Assembly: GCF_014132155.1 (NCBI RefSeq)
Contig: NZ_BLJQ01000003.1
Span: 60,450 to 124,449, forward strand
Source: Gluconobacter sp. Gdi
Lineage (GTDB): Bacteria; Pseudomonadota; Alphaproteobacteria; Acetobacterales; Acetobacteraceae
Reading direction: 5' to 3'
Length of the DNA stretch: 64,000 bases
Shown here: positions 9,573 through 19,410 of the stretch, one piece after another
Numbering within the stretch: the first letter of the stretch is position 1
How the letters are laid out: the number at the start of each line of letters is the position of its first letter
Position numbers and translations under genes: made by a program
Notes under the pieces: generated by a model
Told to the model about the DNA's origin: nothing
Databases searched by the model: none
What the model saw: only the letters and a program-made list of their open reading frames with translations

Positions 9573-12395
9573 TTAACCGAATGCACGGTTCGTATGCATG
9601 ATCGCCACGCCGATTTCCCGTAGCAGATTGAACGAGCGTTCCAGTGGCTGGAAAATTTCCCGGTGTTCCCGGGCAAAGCCACTTTCTTCGCCCGCGTCGC
9701 CCGGCTCGCCAAAGTCCAGATTGGCCACGCTCGGGCCAGAGACCGGGAAGAGGTCATCCAGCAGATGCAGAGAGCGCGGGATATCCAGACACAGGATCAG
9801 GTTGGTGATGGAATCACGTGTCAGGCTATTGCGCGGACCAAAATAGGGAATACGCGTAGACAGAACCCACAGTCGATCAATCAGGGCAAAGCGGATGGCG
9901 TGCAGTAGCTTTTCACGGGGCTCCATACGCGGGGCATCCGGCCACGCGGCACGTAGGGCAATATGATCCGTCTGGATACGGCGGAACATTGCCGGTGCGC
10001 TCGTCCAGAAGCGCAGAACTTCCAGTCCATGGGAAATGGTCAGGAAATTCTGACGCTCTTCTTCGTCCTGCGCTTTGGATGCGCGATCCAGCCAGGTTCC
10101 CGGATCAAGCTGACGTATTGTTGCGCGCAGGACTTCCAGATCGGAGTGAGCCAAGGCCTGTCGGGCAAAGTCCATGGCTTCGCGGAAACGTGGCGAGCTG
10201 GTGACAAACTGCTCGAATGTTTCCGGATGGCGCTGCGCCGCGCTTCCAAGTCCGTGCAGCACATTGGCCCACCAGCCAAGCTGCTGAAGGATGGCATTGT
10301 TTGGGATAGCGCGTAGCTGGCTTGGATGCGTGATGCGTGTGACTGTAGCGGCGTCAGACTGACGTGCAGAGGGGCGGGAGCCTGTCTTGTCAATCAGGGA
10401 TGGCCCGAAAGCACTCAAGAGCGCTGCATATCCCGGATCGTTGACCAGCGCGCCCATGTCCAGCGCAATGGTCGAAAAGAAGTCTGCTGCAAAATCCGGG
10501 CGTTCATAGACTGGATCATTCACGCTCGTCGGAACGTGCGCCACATGCTCGGCCAATGTCGCAATCGTGGAGGCTGCAATGCTTCCCGTTCCGAACAGCG
10601 TATAGCCGTCACCACCCTGAAATGCGGTTTCTACACGGCAGCCGACGCCTGCATTCTGGAATGCAATCCGCGTTCTTGCCGGAGAAAAATAGTCCAGACG
10701 CTGACGAAGGCTGAAAGGATGGGCGCCGCGGCCGATGCTTTCGCCATGGGTGTCGAACAGGGTGAGGGCAACGTCCCCGAGATCATGTTCTTTCAAGAGG
10801 TCCAGCGTCCGCATCCGTAGCCGCTCAACCAGATTCGTGGCGGCTAACTGCCCGACATATCGACCCGAGTCCGAATAACCGAACTGGAGGGATAGTCTGC
10901 CATTCGCCCGCAGATAATCCCGCCAGTGTGGGGAGCGGAACGCTTCCTCAAGGATGGTCTCTCCGTTTTCGAGTGCGCTTTCCGTCTCGAAAAGAGGAGA
11001 AATTTCGATCTGATGATCCTGAATACCGAACAGGCGGGCGAGCCACAGCGTGGCCAGCAGTGTGTATCCGCTTTCTGTCTCAGCAATGAGAAAGCGGATG
11101 GGGGAGCCGGAGTCGATGTGCTTGAGAATCTGCGCCATCGTCATCATCAGACGTGCGGCCGATGCTGGTTCAACGAGCAGAGAGCCAAAATCGACATGGC
11201 GCGCCGTTAGATCATCGAGGGCATCGTTGATTCGAGACAGCAGCACGCGACGGCGAGACGGAAGAGCCGGATCGTCCGTCAGACCGAGGCGCGTTCTTGC
11301 AACGTTATAGATCTGAGCGGCATTCAGTCGCGTGTGGATATGCGCAATACCAAGACCGTGGCTCATGAACCCAGCCCGGAGTGTGCGCAGTCGCAGGGCA
11401 TCTGACGCTTCCAGTCCCGATGCGGCATCCCGGAAGAAGGGCTGAAGCTCTTTCGCGTCCAGCAGGGCTTTTTCCCGATGTGCGATCAGGGTCTGTGCAA
11501 AGTCGCGGATGTCTTCGGGGGTAGCACTTTTGCTTCTCGGACATGCGGCATGTTGTGTCCGGACCGCTTCCATGGCGCGGCGAACACGCATCGCCAGTGC
11601 CGTGTCCTGAAGGCGGAGTTCAGTCAGGCCCGATTCAAGACGTTCAAGCTGGGCAAGTTTGAGTTCCAGACGGATGCGGATTGTGTCCCACCAGCCAATG
11701 TCATTGCGTCCGTCTGTATCAAAACCGACCCAGCTTGCGAGAATGACGGGTGAGGGATCCACATGATCCGCCTCATTCGCCCAGCGGGATGTCATTTTTT
11801 CAATGAGAGATGCCGTCAAATCATCAAGAGCATCGCGGCCACGTAAAACGGCTGCCAAGGCCAGGGACTGTTCATCAGCGAGTGTTGGCGGTGCAGAGCG
11901 ACGATGTGTTGTCAGGCAGGGAAGAGGTTCTTCCGGATTGGATGCGCGTTCTGCCATGAGAGCATACACATGGTCAGCTAAAGCAAACGTCGGGTGAGCC
12001 GTAAAAACAGCAGCGATTGCGGGTTTGGTCAGCGCTTCGGGAGAAGGGGCCTGCTCGACCAGTTTCGCCGCGACCTGCTTGAGACGTTCTGTCGGATTTG
12101 CGTCTTCAAGGCCAACATAGTGCCGAAGATGGGCTGCACGCTGGGAGAAGTATTCATCCCGCAGTGTTCGAACTGTGTGTTCCAGTTCCTCGATTTTCTC
12201 GCCTTTTCCGATGGACAGTTCATCACCAATGGAGGCAATCAGATCACCCAGGCCGTTGCGTTCCTGTGTAAGGCGCGTGGTCATGGCGTCGATGCGGTCG
12301 GAAAGGGATGTGTCGTGCCGGGAGGCGCAGTCAGACATCGGGAGCAGTCTCGCTTCTGCGGGAGGTAAATTGAAAACGGGCAAGTTATGTTCCAT
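9573..12395 (-). CDS. ppc: phosphoenolpyruvate carboxylase family protein, divergent
   Basis: A 940-residue member of the PEP carboxylase family, which makes oxaloacetate from PEP and bicarbonate and replenishes the TCA cycle. The catalytic-His motif is kept as FTAHPT (131-136, His134), and GYSDS is kept at 506-510. The usual FHGRGGSIGRGG loop reads FDTHGESIGRGA (547-558): the second GRG survives, but the first His-Gly-Arg is replaced. The TEQGE motif is also altered, and the protein ends in HTNRAFG, not the usual Asn-Thr-Gly. It fits a separate alphaproteobacterial clade, so activity is likely but not certain. ATG 12395 is the longest start; an internal MSDCASRHD is an alternative. Confidence 0.8.
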   Translation of the reverse strand: MEHNLPVFNLPPAEARLLPMSDCASRHDTSLSDRIDAMTTRLTQERNGLGDLIASIGDELSIGKGEKIEELEHTVRTLRDEYFSQRAAHLRHYVGLEDANPTERLKQVAAKLVEQAPSPEALTKPAIAAVFTAHPTFALADHVYALMAERASNPEEPLPCLTTHRRSAPPTLADEQSLALAAVLRGRDALDDLTASLIEKMTSRWANEADHVDPSPVILASWVGFDTDGRNDIGWWDTIRIRLELKLAQLERLESGLTELRLQDTALAMRVRRAMEAVRTQHAACPRSKSATPEDIRDFAQTLIAHREKALLDAKELQPFFRDAASGLEASDALRLRTLRAGFMSHGLGIAHIHTRLNAAQIYNVARTRLGLTDDPALPSRRRVLLSRINDALDDLTARHVDFGSLLVEPASAARLMMTMAQILKHIDSGSPIRFLIAETESGYTLLATLWLARLFGIQDHQIEISPLFETESALENGETILEEAFRSPHWRDYLRANGRLSLQFGYSDSGRYVGQLAATNLVERLRMRTLDLLKEHDLGDVALTLFDTHGESIGRGAHPFSLRQRLDYFSPARTRIAFQNAGVGCRVETAFQGGDGYTLFGTGSIAASTIATLAEHVAHVPTSVNDPVYERPDFAADFFSTIALDMGALVNDPGYAALLSAFGPSLIDKTGSRPSARQSDAATVTRITHPSQLRAIPNNAILQQLGWWANVLHGLGSAAQRHPETFEQFVTSSPRFREAMDFARQALAHSDLEVLRATIRQLDPGTWLDRASKAQDEEERQNFLTISHGLEVLRFWTSAPAMFRRIQTDHIALRAAWPDAPRMEPREKLLHAIRFALIDRLWVLSTRIPYFGPRNSLTRDSITNLILCLDIPRSLHLLDDLFPVSGPSVANLDFGEPGDAGEESGFAREHREIFQPLERSFNLLREIGVAIMHTNRAFG

Positions 12396-12463
12396 GCCCG
12401 GCCTGTAAGCGCAACCTTGTTGCGGACGCGACAGTGCGTCCGGATGATGCTATCGGAGGCTTC

Positions 12464-13753
12464 ATGCATCCGGATATGAAGAAAGATGTCAGTCAGGCCA
12501 TTCCGCAGAAGGGATCTTCGCCAACAAGATTGGCCGGAGGCCTTCTGATCGGGATGGGCGCGCTTGCCACAGGCACGACCTATCTGGCTGCAAGACATTT
12601 CCACGATGAGAGTCTGGCGTTAGGCGTGCTCCGGGCAGGCTCACGAGCGGGCGTTGTCGGTGGTCTGGCGGACTGGTTTGCTGTAACGGCTCTGTTCCGA
12701 CATCCGATGGGGCTTCCTATTCCTCATACGGCTATCCTTCCTAGACAGAAGGTACGGTTAGGGCAGGCGCTGGGTCGGTTTGTGTCCGGTCAGTTCTTTA
12801 CGGATGCCGACGTTCATCGGGCCCTCTCCAAGATTGATCTGCCAGGTTTGATCGCGGACGCTCTCAGCGAGCCATCTACCCGACAGACACTTGTCGCCAC
12901 GCTGCGCGCCAGTATCCCCAGCCTGTTTGATCGCCTTGAGGACGGTCGGGCGAGTGCTGCTCTATCGCGCGCGCTGCCGGTCCTGCTCAATGGTGAGGAA
13001 ATCGCGCCACTCGTCTCTCGCGCCATGAGGGCGATGGTGGACAGTGAGATGCATCAGGAAGTGCTCTCTTTCCTTCTGGCAAAGCTCAAGGCCACGGTCG
13101 CCGCCAAGGAAGGTGATCTGAGGCAGTTCGTCGAGGAGCGGGTGCGTGAGCAGGGGGGGCGCTTCCTCGGCTGGGCCATTGGCGGATCGGTTGCCAATCG
13201 GGTTCTGACGGCTCTTCAGGCTGAAATTGAACGGATCGATCCGATGGACTCGGATATTCGGCATGGCTTCACGACGTGGGTGCGGGCTGAAATCGATCGG
13301 ATGGAAACGGATCCGGATCGCCGACAGGATCTGACCCGAGCGATTGGCTCAGTTCTCACGCATTCCAGCCTAAAGGCCTGGAGCGGCGAACTCTGGGAGC
13401 GCGTCCGCCGGATGGCAGAAGAAGATTGCGCAAAAGAGGACGGTTGGAGTGCCTCTGTTCTGGATACGGCGATTACCGGTCTGGCAACGTCCATGCGTGA
13501 AAATGATCCGCTGAGAGATCGCATCAACACGACCGTGGAGCGCATGGTCTCGAAGCTGCTTCCTGGCGTCAGAGACAAGCTCTCCGGGTTCATCGCTAAC
13601 GTCATGGCAGGATGGGATGGCGATGACCTTGCGCGCCGTCTGGAAGCACGTGTAGGGCGGGATCTGGCCTATATTCGCGTTAACGGGACTGTCGTCGGGT
13701 TTTTGGCTGGAGCTGGCCTTGATCTGATCTCCCGCCTGTTTTTCGGTGTCTGA
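12464..13753 (+). CDS. DUF445 family membrane protein
   Basis: A 429-residue protein of the DUF445 (YjiN/YheB-like) family. An N-terminal membrane segment (GGLLIGMGALATGTTYLAA) is followed by the family pattern VVGGLADWFAVTALFRHP and PIPHTAILPRQK. A long soluble helical region follows, and a second hydrophobic segment (VGFLAGAGLDLISRLFF) ends the protein. The molecular function is unknown. I chose ATG 12464 because GGAGG lies at 12455-12459; an upstream GTG at 12434 has no such site. The gene is divergent from ppc, and their promoters must share about 70 bp. Confidence 0.85.
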   Translation: MHPDMKKDVSQAIPQKGSSPTRLAGGLLIGMGALATGTTYLAARHFHDESLALGVLRAGSRAGVVGGLADWFAVTALFRHPMGLPIPHTAILPRQKVRLGQALGRFVSGQFFTDADVHRALSKIDLPGLIADALSEPSTRQTLVATLRASIPSLFDRLEDGRASAALSRALPVLLNGEEIAPLVSRAMRAMVDSEMHQEVLSFLLAKLKATVAAKEGDLRQFVEERVREQGGRFLGWAIGGSVANRVLTALQAEIERIDPMDSDIRHGFTTWVRAEIDRMETDPDRRQDLTRAIGSVLTHSSLKAWSGELWERVRRMAEEDCAKEDGWSASVLDTAITGLATSMRENDPLRDRINTTVERMVSKLLPGVRDKLSGFIANVMAGWDGDDLARRLEARVGRDLAYIRVNGTVVGFLAGAGLDLISRLFFGV

Positions 13754-13873
13754 AGAGGCTATAACTCCGTTTAAGACATCACAAACTTCTTGACCTTTGT
13801 GACAGCATGGGTCATCTGGAACCTAATCAGGACTTCATAAGTCTTGAATGAATGTAATGTGAGTGTGCAAGCT

Positions 13874-14356
13874 ATGCTGAGGCTCTCCAAACTAGCCGAT
13901 TATGCCACCGTCCTCCTTGTCCACCTCGGACAGCACGAGGGTCTGGCAACAGCCGCCGCGCTGGCAGGAGAGACCGGAGTACCCGAGCCAACCGTTGCAA
14001 AGCTGCTTAAGGGGCTGGCTTCGAGCGGACTCGTCATCTCTCATCGAGGGGCCCGTGGCGGTTACCGGCTGGCAGGTGCGCTGGAAGAGATTACGATCGC
14101 CACGGTTATTGCCGTTGTTGATGGTCCGATCTCGATCACAGCCTGCTGTGATGGTCGGGAGTGCGAGCATAGCTCCCTGTGTGGCCTTTCTGGGCAGTGG
14201 GACATGGTAAATGACGCCATTCTCCGAACGCTCAACAGTATTACGCTTGCGGATATGAATCGACATTCCGTTCTACATAGCGGGAAGGCGCCCAAGGAGC
14301 CTTCTCTCGACACTACCGGCGCCGGGCCAGTCCCCGTGGCTGATCCGGTCAACTGA
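13874..14356 (+). CDS. Rrf2-family regulator of the SUF operon
   Basis: A 160-residue Rrf2 regulator of the type found at the head of SUF operons. The N-terminus MLRLSKLADYATVLL matches that family, which fixes the start at 13874 although an open frame extends to 13844. A winged-helix domain (EPTVAKLLKGL, SHRGARGGYRL) is followed by the cluster CCDGRECEHSSLC, whose cysteines are placed to hold a Fe-S cluster. It probably senses Fe-S status and controls the operon it heads. It lies 12 bp upstream of sufB. An inverted repeat, GACTT-CAT-AAGTC, lies about 30 bp before the gene and could belong to its operator. Confidence 0.88.
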   Translation: MLRLSKLADYATVLLVHLGQHEGLATAAALAGETGVPEPTVAKLLKGLASSGLVISHRGARGGYRLAGALEEITIATVIAVVDGPISITACCDGRECEHSSLCGLSGQWDMVNDAILRTLNSITLADMNRHSVLHSGKAPKEPSLDTTGAGPVPVADPVN

Positions 14357-14368
14357 GGACACCAAATC

Positions 14369-15856
14369 ATGCCAGCTGTGACGGAGACCCGCGAGACAGT
14401 CGAAAAGCTCGCGAAGTCCAGTTACGAGTGGGGCTTCGAGACTGATATCGAAATGGATATCGCTCCCAAGGGCCTGAATGAAGATACGGTTCGTCTGATC
14501 TCGGAGCGTAAGAGAGAGCCTGAGTGGATGCTGGAATGGCGTCTCAAGGCTTTCCGTATGTGGCTGGAAATGAAAGAGCCTGAATGGGCCAAAGTCAGTC
14601 ACCCTCCGATTGATTATCAGGATGCGCATTACTTCGCTCAGCCTAAAAAGAAGCCTGGCCCGAAAAGTCTGGATGAAGTCGATCCCGAGCTTCTCAAAAC
14701 CTATGCCAAGCTAGGCATTCCGCTGCATGAGCAGGCGTTGCTGGCTGGTGTAGAAGGTGCTGAAGATCAGAAGCGTCTTCCTGTTGCTGTTGACGCTGTT
14801 TTTGACAGCGTGTCGGTTGCGACAACCTTCCGCAAGACGCTTGAAGAAGCCGGTGTCATCTTCTGCCCGATTTCAGATGCTATTCGGGAACATCCGGATC
14901 TCGTAAAGCAGTATCTTGGTTCGGTTGTGCCAGCCGCTGACAATTTCTTTGCGGCACTGAATTCCGCCGTCTTTACAGATGGGTCGTTTGTGTTCGTTCC
15001 AAAGGGTGTGCGTTGCCCGATGGAACTCTCCACATACTTCCGAATCAATGCCCGCAATACCGGCCAGTTCGAGCGGACCCTGATTATCGTCGAAGATGGC
15101 GCGAGCGTCTCTTATCTGGAGGGGTGTACAGCTCCCCAGAGAGATGAAAACCAACTTCATGCGGCGGTTGTCGAGCTGATTGCGATGGATGATGCGTCCA
15201 TCAAGTACTCTACGGTGCAGAACTGGTATCCGGGAGATGATGAAGGTCGCGGTGGCATTTATAACTTCGTGACGAAGCGGGGAGCCTGCCGCGGCGCACG
15301 GTCCAAGATTTCCTGGACGCAGGTTGAAACCGGTTCTGCGATTACGTGGAAGTATCCCTCCTGCGTTTTGGCAGGCGAGGGCTCGGTTGGCGAATTTTAC
15401 TCCGTTGCTGTGACCAACAATCACCAGCAGGCCGATACAGGTACGAAAATGATTCATCTGGCGCCGAATACGCGCTCGACGATCATTGCCAAGACCATTT
15501 CGGCCGGCCGCTCTGACAGCACATATCGTGGTCTTGTTCGTATGCAGCCGAAGGCCCGCAATGCGCGCAATTTCACGCAGTGCGACAGTCTTCTGATTGG
15601 TGATCAGTGTGGTGCACATACGGTTCCGTATATCGAGAGCCGCAACATGACCGCGCGTATCGAGCACGAAGCAACGACGTCTAAAATCTCCGAAGACCAG
15701 CTTTTCTACTGTCGCTCTCGCGGGCTTTCTGAAGAAGACGCAGTTGGTTTGATTGTTAACGGATTTTGCCGCGAGGTGCTCAAGGAGCTGCCAATGGAAT
15801 TCGCGGTCGAGGCTCAGAAGCTACTCCAGGTCAGCCTCGAAGGAAGTGTGGGTTAA
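14369..15856 (+). CDS. sufB: Fe-S cluster assembly scaffold SufB
   Basis: A 495-residue SufB. It forms the SufBCD complex that builds and transfers Fe-S clusters in the cytosol. Family segments are clear: FVYVPKGV-like [24 protein letters not shown] with its cysteine, the middle [16 protein letters not shown], and the C-terminal [10 protein letters not shown] plus [12 protein letters not shown]. Length fits the family. It starts 12 nt after the regulator stop, with GAGGACACC upstream, and is followed closely by sufC. Confidence 0.97.
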   Translation: MPAVTETRETVEKLAKSSYEWGFETDIEMDIAPKGLNEDTVRLISERKREPEWMLEWRLKAFRMWLEMKEPEWAKVSHPPIDYQDAHYFAQPKKKPGPKSLDEVDPELLKTYAKLGIPLHEQALLAGVEGAEDQKRLPVAVDAVFDSVSVATTFRKTLEEAGVIFCPISDAIREHPDLVKQYLGSVVPAADNFFAALNSAVFTDGSFVFVPKGVRCPMELSTYFRINARNTGQFERTLIIVEDGASVSYLEGCTAPQRDENQLHAAVVELIAMDDASIKYSTVQNWYPGDDEGRGGIYNFVTKRGACRGARSKISWTQVETGSAITWKYPSCVLAGEGSVGEFYSVAVTNNHQQADTGTKMIHLAPNTRSTIIAKTISAGRSDSTYRGLVRMQPKARNARNFTQCDSLLIGDQCGAHTVPYIESRNMTARIEHEATTSKISEDQLFYCRSRGLSEEDAVGLIVNGFCREVLKELPMEFAVEAQKLLQVSLEGSVG

Positions 15857-15859
15857 GAC

Positions 15860-16630
15860 ATGAATGATTTTCTCAAGATCCAGGGTCTCGAAGCACGCAT
15901 TGATGCCGATGGGACGCCAAAGGAAATCCTGAAAGGGATCGACCTCGAAATTCCAAAGGGCGAAATCCATGCCATCATGGGCCCAAATGGCTCCGGCAAA
16001 TCTACGCTCTCCTATGTCCTTTCCGGCCGCGATGACTACGAAGTAACAGGCGGGAGCGCGACCTTTAAAGGCCAGGATCTTCTAGCTCTGGACCCGGAAG
16101 AGCGTGCTGCTCTGGGCGTGTTTCTCGCATTCCAGTCTCCCGTCGAGCTGCCGGGCGTCAATAACGCCAATTTTCTGCGGACAGCCGTAAATGCTGTGCG
16201 CCGTGCGCGTGGTGAAGACGAACTGGACGCTGTTGCGTTCCTGAAGGCCGTGCGAGCTGAGACTAAGCGTCTGTCCATGTCTGACGAAATGCTCAAGCGT
16301 GCGGTTAATGTCGGCTTCTCCGGCGGTGAGAAGAAGCGCAATGAAGTGCTCCAGATGCGCTTGCTGCAGCCCTCTTTCGCTATTCTCGACGAGACGGACA
16401 GTGGTCTGGATATTGATGCCCTGCGTATCGTTGCAGATGGCGTGAATTCTCTTCGCGGGCCTGACTTCTCGGCACTTGTCATCACGCATCATCAGCGTCT
16501 GCTCGATTACATCGTTCCTGACCGCGTGCATGTTATGGCCAAGGGCAAGATCATCTACAGTGGTGGTCCGGAAGTGGCGAAGACGCTTGAGAAGCAGGGC
16601 TACACCCAGTTCCTCGAGGCTGCAGCGTGA
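15860..16630 (+). CDS. sufC: Fe-S cluster assembly ATPase SufC
   Basis: A 256-residue soluble ABC-type ATPase that powers the SufBCD scaffold. Walker A is GPNGSGKST, the Q-loop lies in FLAFQSPVELPGV (the typical SufC form), the signature is FSGGEKKRNE, and Walker B leads into LDETDSGLDIDAL with the SufC-specific sequence after it. The ATG at 15860 is 4 nt after the sufB stop. Its last codons overlap the GTG of sufD, so translation is coupled. Confidence 0.97.
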   Translation: MNDFLKIQGLEARIDADGTPKEILKGIDLEIPKGEIHAIMGPNGSGKSTLSYVLSGRDDYEVTGGSATFKGQDLLALDPEERAALGVFLAFQSPVELPGVNNANFLRTAVNAVRRARGEDELDAVAFLKAVRAETKRLSMSDEMLKRAVNVGFSGGEKKRNEVLQMRLLQPSFAILDETDSGLDIDALRIVADGVNSLRGPDFSALVITHHQRLLDYIVPDRVHVMAKGKIIYSGGPEVAKTLEKQGYTQFLEAAA

Positions 16631-17820
16631 GTACAGGGACAGCAGTTCAGTCGTCCCCAGCCCTGAGCGCTTTCGTCGGGCGTGCAGCGGGACATGGCTC
16701 TGTTCTGGCTGAGCGCGGGATTCCCACGCGGCGTGTCGAGGCATGGCGATATACGCCCCTGCGGGCCTTTACGGAAACGGTTTGGAACGAAGCGTCTGCA
16801 CTGTCGGATCACGACGTGCAGTCGCTGTTGGATGCGCTGGCGTTGCCAGAGGCGGAAAGCCGTGCGGTTTTCGCGAATGGGCAAGAAGCTGCATCTCAAA
16901 CACGCCTTTCGGAAAATCTTGTTCGTTCGCAGGGTGAAGCCGTTGATCCGTTAGAGGACCGCTTTTCGGCTATTCTCAACGCAGCCCTGCGTCAGGATGG
17001 TTTGTCCATTCGCGTGCCTGCGGGCGTTGCTGCTGGAACGCTGGTCCTCGTTTCCCTCACCTCAGGGAACGCCATTTCCACACATCTGCGCCATCAGATT
17101 GTTCTCGAAGACGGTGCATCTCTGACGGTCTTCGATGTTAACGCAGGGGACGGTCGGTATGTGACCAACCCGCGGTTTGACATTGTGGTTGGGAAGGGCG
17201 CCCAGTTGAATCACGTCAAACTGCAGCGTGAGGGCGCAAACGCGGGGCATCTTGCTCTTGTTTATGCATCCGTGGACGCGAACGGAAACTACGACAGCTT
17301 TACCCTGAATCAGGGTAGTGAGCTGGCGCGGCACGAAGTTGTTGCGACGCTGACCCAAGCCCATGCACAGGTCCATGTGAACGGAATTCAGATCGTGGAT
17401 GGCACGCGCCTGAACGATCTGACGTCTATGATTCATCATGCAGCGCCTGATTGTGGGTCGCGCCAAACGGTTAAGACTGTGCTCTCTGAGAGCGGACAGG
17501 GCGTGTTCCAGGGCAAGATTCTCGTCGATCGTGTTGCCCAGAAGACTGACGGCTATCAGATGAATCAGGCACTTCTTCTGTCAGAGAAAGCGCAGATTAA
17601 CAGTAAGCCTGAGCTGGAAATTTACGCGGATGACGTGAAGTGCAGCCATGGCGCCACTGTGGGGGCACTGGATGACGAGCAGCTTTTCTATCTGCGCTCT
17701 CGTGGTGTGCCAGAAGCAGAAGCGCGCATTATTCTCGTTCAGGCCTTCCTTCTGGATGCACTTGATCTCGTAACAGACGAGACCCTGCGCGACGTACTGA
17801 TCCGGAGCATCACAGCATGA
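16627..17820 (+). CDS. sufD: Fe-S cluster assembly protein SufD
   Basis: A 397-residue SufD, the SufB-like partner in SufBC2D. The N-terminal helical part contains RRVEAWRYTPLRAF, the signature of SufD entry to the beta-helix. The C-terminal region has CSHGATVGALDDEQLFYLRSRG with the conserved Cys-His. The start is GTG 16627 inside the sufC stop (GTGA overlap). It overlaps sufS by ATGA at the other end. It is less conserved than sufB, as usual. Confidence 0.95.
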   Translation: MSTGTAVQSSPALSAFVGRAAGHGSVLAERGIPTRRVEAWRYTPLRAFTETVWNEASALSDHDVQSLLDALALPEAESRAVFANGQEAASQTRLSENLVRSQGEAVDPLEDRFSAILNAALRQDGLSIRVPAGVAAGTLVLVSLTSGNAISTHLRHQIVLEDGASLTVFDVNAGDGRYVTNPRFDIVVGKGAQLNHVKLQREGANAGHLALVYASVDANGNYDSFTLNQGSELARHEVVATLTQAHAQVHVNGIQIVDGTRLNDLTSMIHHAAPDCGSRQTVKTVLSESGQGVFQGKILVDRVAQKTDGYQMNQALLLSEKAQINSKPELEIYADDVKCSHGATVGALDDEQLFYLRSRGVPEAEARIILVQAFLLDALDLVTDETLRDVLIRSITA

Positions 17821-19028
17821 CGCCGGCTGTACGCGCGCAGTTTCCGATCCTGTCTGAGCAGGTGCATGGTCGTCCGCTCGTCTTTCTCGACAGTGCCGCT
17901 TCAGCCCAGAAGCCGGAATGCGTGATCGAAGCTATGCGCGATGCGGCGTATCATCAGTACGCCAACATTCATCGCGGCTTGCACTGGATGAGTGAGCGGA
18001 CAACAGAAGCTTACGAACGTACGCGTGATGCTGTCGCAGGGCTCATTAATGCGCCAGACCGCCATGAAGTTGTCTTCACGCGAAACAGTACAGAGGCCAT
18101 CAATCTGGTGGCGCACAGTCTTGGCTCACTGATGAAGCCAGGGCAGGCGGTTCTGATTTCGGAACTGGAGCATCACGCCAATATTGTCCCATGGCTCATG
18201 CTGCGGGACCGGGTTGGTATCGAACTCCGTGTAGCCCCAATGGATGAGAGTGGTGACATCGATCTTGAGGCGTATGAAGCGCTTCTGGATGACGGCAATG
18301 TCGCTCTTGTGTCCATCACGCATATGTCGAATGTGCTGGGGACCGTCACACCTGCCAAAAAACTGGCAGAAATCGCCCATGCTCACGGCGCGCGCATCCT
18401 GTTTGATGGGTCGCAGTCTGTCGTACATCGGAAAATCGATGTGCAGGATATCGGAGCAGACTTTTTTACCTTCACTGGCCATAAGCTTTATGGGCCAACA
18501 GGTATCGGCGTACTCTGGGGTAAGCGGGAGCTTCTAGATGCCATGCCACCGTTCCTGGGTGGCGGCGAGATGATCCAGAATGTCTCTTTCGAGCGTGCGA
18601 CCTGGGCGACTGTCCCTCATAAATTCGAAGCGGGAACCCCTGCCATTCTGGAAACGATTGGTCTGGGCGCGGCTGTTAAGTTCGTGGAGGGGATTGGTTA
18701 CGACGCCATCTCTCGTCACGAAACAGCCTTGACCACATATGCCGAGCAGCGTCTGGGCGAGGTTGATGGGCTTAAAGTTCTTGGGTCTCCGCGGGTTCGC
18801 GGTGGTGTTCTGTCCTTCGTGATGGACGGTGCTCATCCCCATGATCTGGCTACCTTGCTGGATCAGTTGGGCATTGCGATCCGCGCTGGTCAGCATTGTG
18901 CGGAGCCGCTTGTCCGTCGTCTCGGTGTGCATGCGACGGCACGCGCCAGCTTCGGTATTTACACGACACAGGATGAGATTGACGTCCTGATCACAGGCCT
19001 TGAACGGGCACGGAAGATGCTCACATGA
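17817..19028 (+). CDS. sufS: SufS-type cysteine desulfurase
   Basis: A 403-residue group II cysteine desulfurase that supplies persulfide sulfur to SufBCD. The PLP lysine lies in FTGHKLYGPTGIG, the PLP-contacting segment is SELEHHANIVPW, and the active-site cysteine lies in RAGQHCAEPL. The N-terminal DSAASAQKP also fits SufS. It overlaps sufD by four bases at the start and sufT by four at the end. No sufE or sufU is present in the operon, so the sulfur-accepting partner must be encoded elsewhere. Confidence 0.96.
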   Translation: MTPAVRAQFPILSEQVHGRPLVFLDSAASAQKPECVIEAMRDAAYHQYANIHRGLHWMSERTTEAYERTRDAVAGLINAPDRHEVVFTRNSTEAINLVAHSLGSLMKPGQAVLISELEHHANIVPWLMLRDRVGIELRVAPMDESGDIDLEAYEALLDDGNVALVSITHMSNVLGTVTPAKKLAEIAHAHGARILFDGSQSVVHRKIDVQDIGADFFTFTGHKLYGPTGIGVLWGKRELLDAMPPFLGGGEMIQNVSFERATWATVPHKFEAGTPAILETIGLGAAVKFVEGIGYDAISRHETALTTYAEQRLGEVDGLKVLGSPRVRGGVLSFVMDGAHPHDLATLLDQLGIAIRAGQHCAEPLVRRLGVHATARASFGIYTTQDEIDVLITGLERARKMLT

Positions 19029-19393
19029 GTGATGCCATGACCGAACAACACCCCATTGACGAGAGCACTCCCGTAACAGGTGAGGGCACCGGCCCGGACC
19101 AGGACGCTGTTATAGCGGCCATTGCGACCGTTTATGACCCGGAAATCCCGGTAAATATTTATGAGCTGGGTCTGATCTACGCGATTGACCTGCATGATGA
19201 CGGACGGGTCAACGTGGAAATGACCCTGACGGCTCCGAATTGTCCGAGTGCTCAGGAACTGCCGGAAATGGTGCGTGACGCCATTCTGAAAGTGCCAAAT
19301 GTGACGAATGCCACTGTGGAAATCGTATGGGATCCGCCGTGGGACATGAGCCGCATGAGTGATGATGCGCGTCTTGCGCTTAATATGTTCTGA
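19025..19393 (+). CDS. sufT: SUF system DUF59 protein (SufT-like)
   Basis: A 122-residue MIP18/DUF59 protein of the type fixed in alphaproteobacterial SUF operons (SufT, formerly PaaD-like). Key segments are TVYDPEIPVNIYELGLIY, the Asp-Pro-Glu motif, and TLTAPNCPSAQELP with the conserved cysteine. It is thought to help Fe-S maturation or delivery. It overlaps sufS by ATGA. A short acidic N-terminal tail of about 35 residues precedes the domain. Confidence 0.93.
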   Translation: MSDAMTEQHPIDESTPVTGEGTGPDQDAVIAAIATVYDPEIPVNIYELGLIYAIDLHDDGRVNVEMTLTAPNCPSAQELPEMVRDAILKVPNVTNATVEIVWDPPWDMSRMSDDARLALNMF

Positions 19394-19410
19394 TCTGAGG
19401 GGCAAAAGTC

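Noticed and set aside
9573-12395. PEP carboxylase homologue as a degraded gene
   Set aside because: The frame is intact over 940 codons and the changes are clustered substitutions, not stops or shifts, so it is a divergent enzyme and not a pseudogene.
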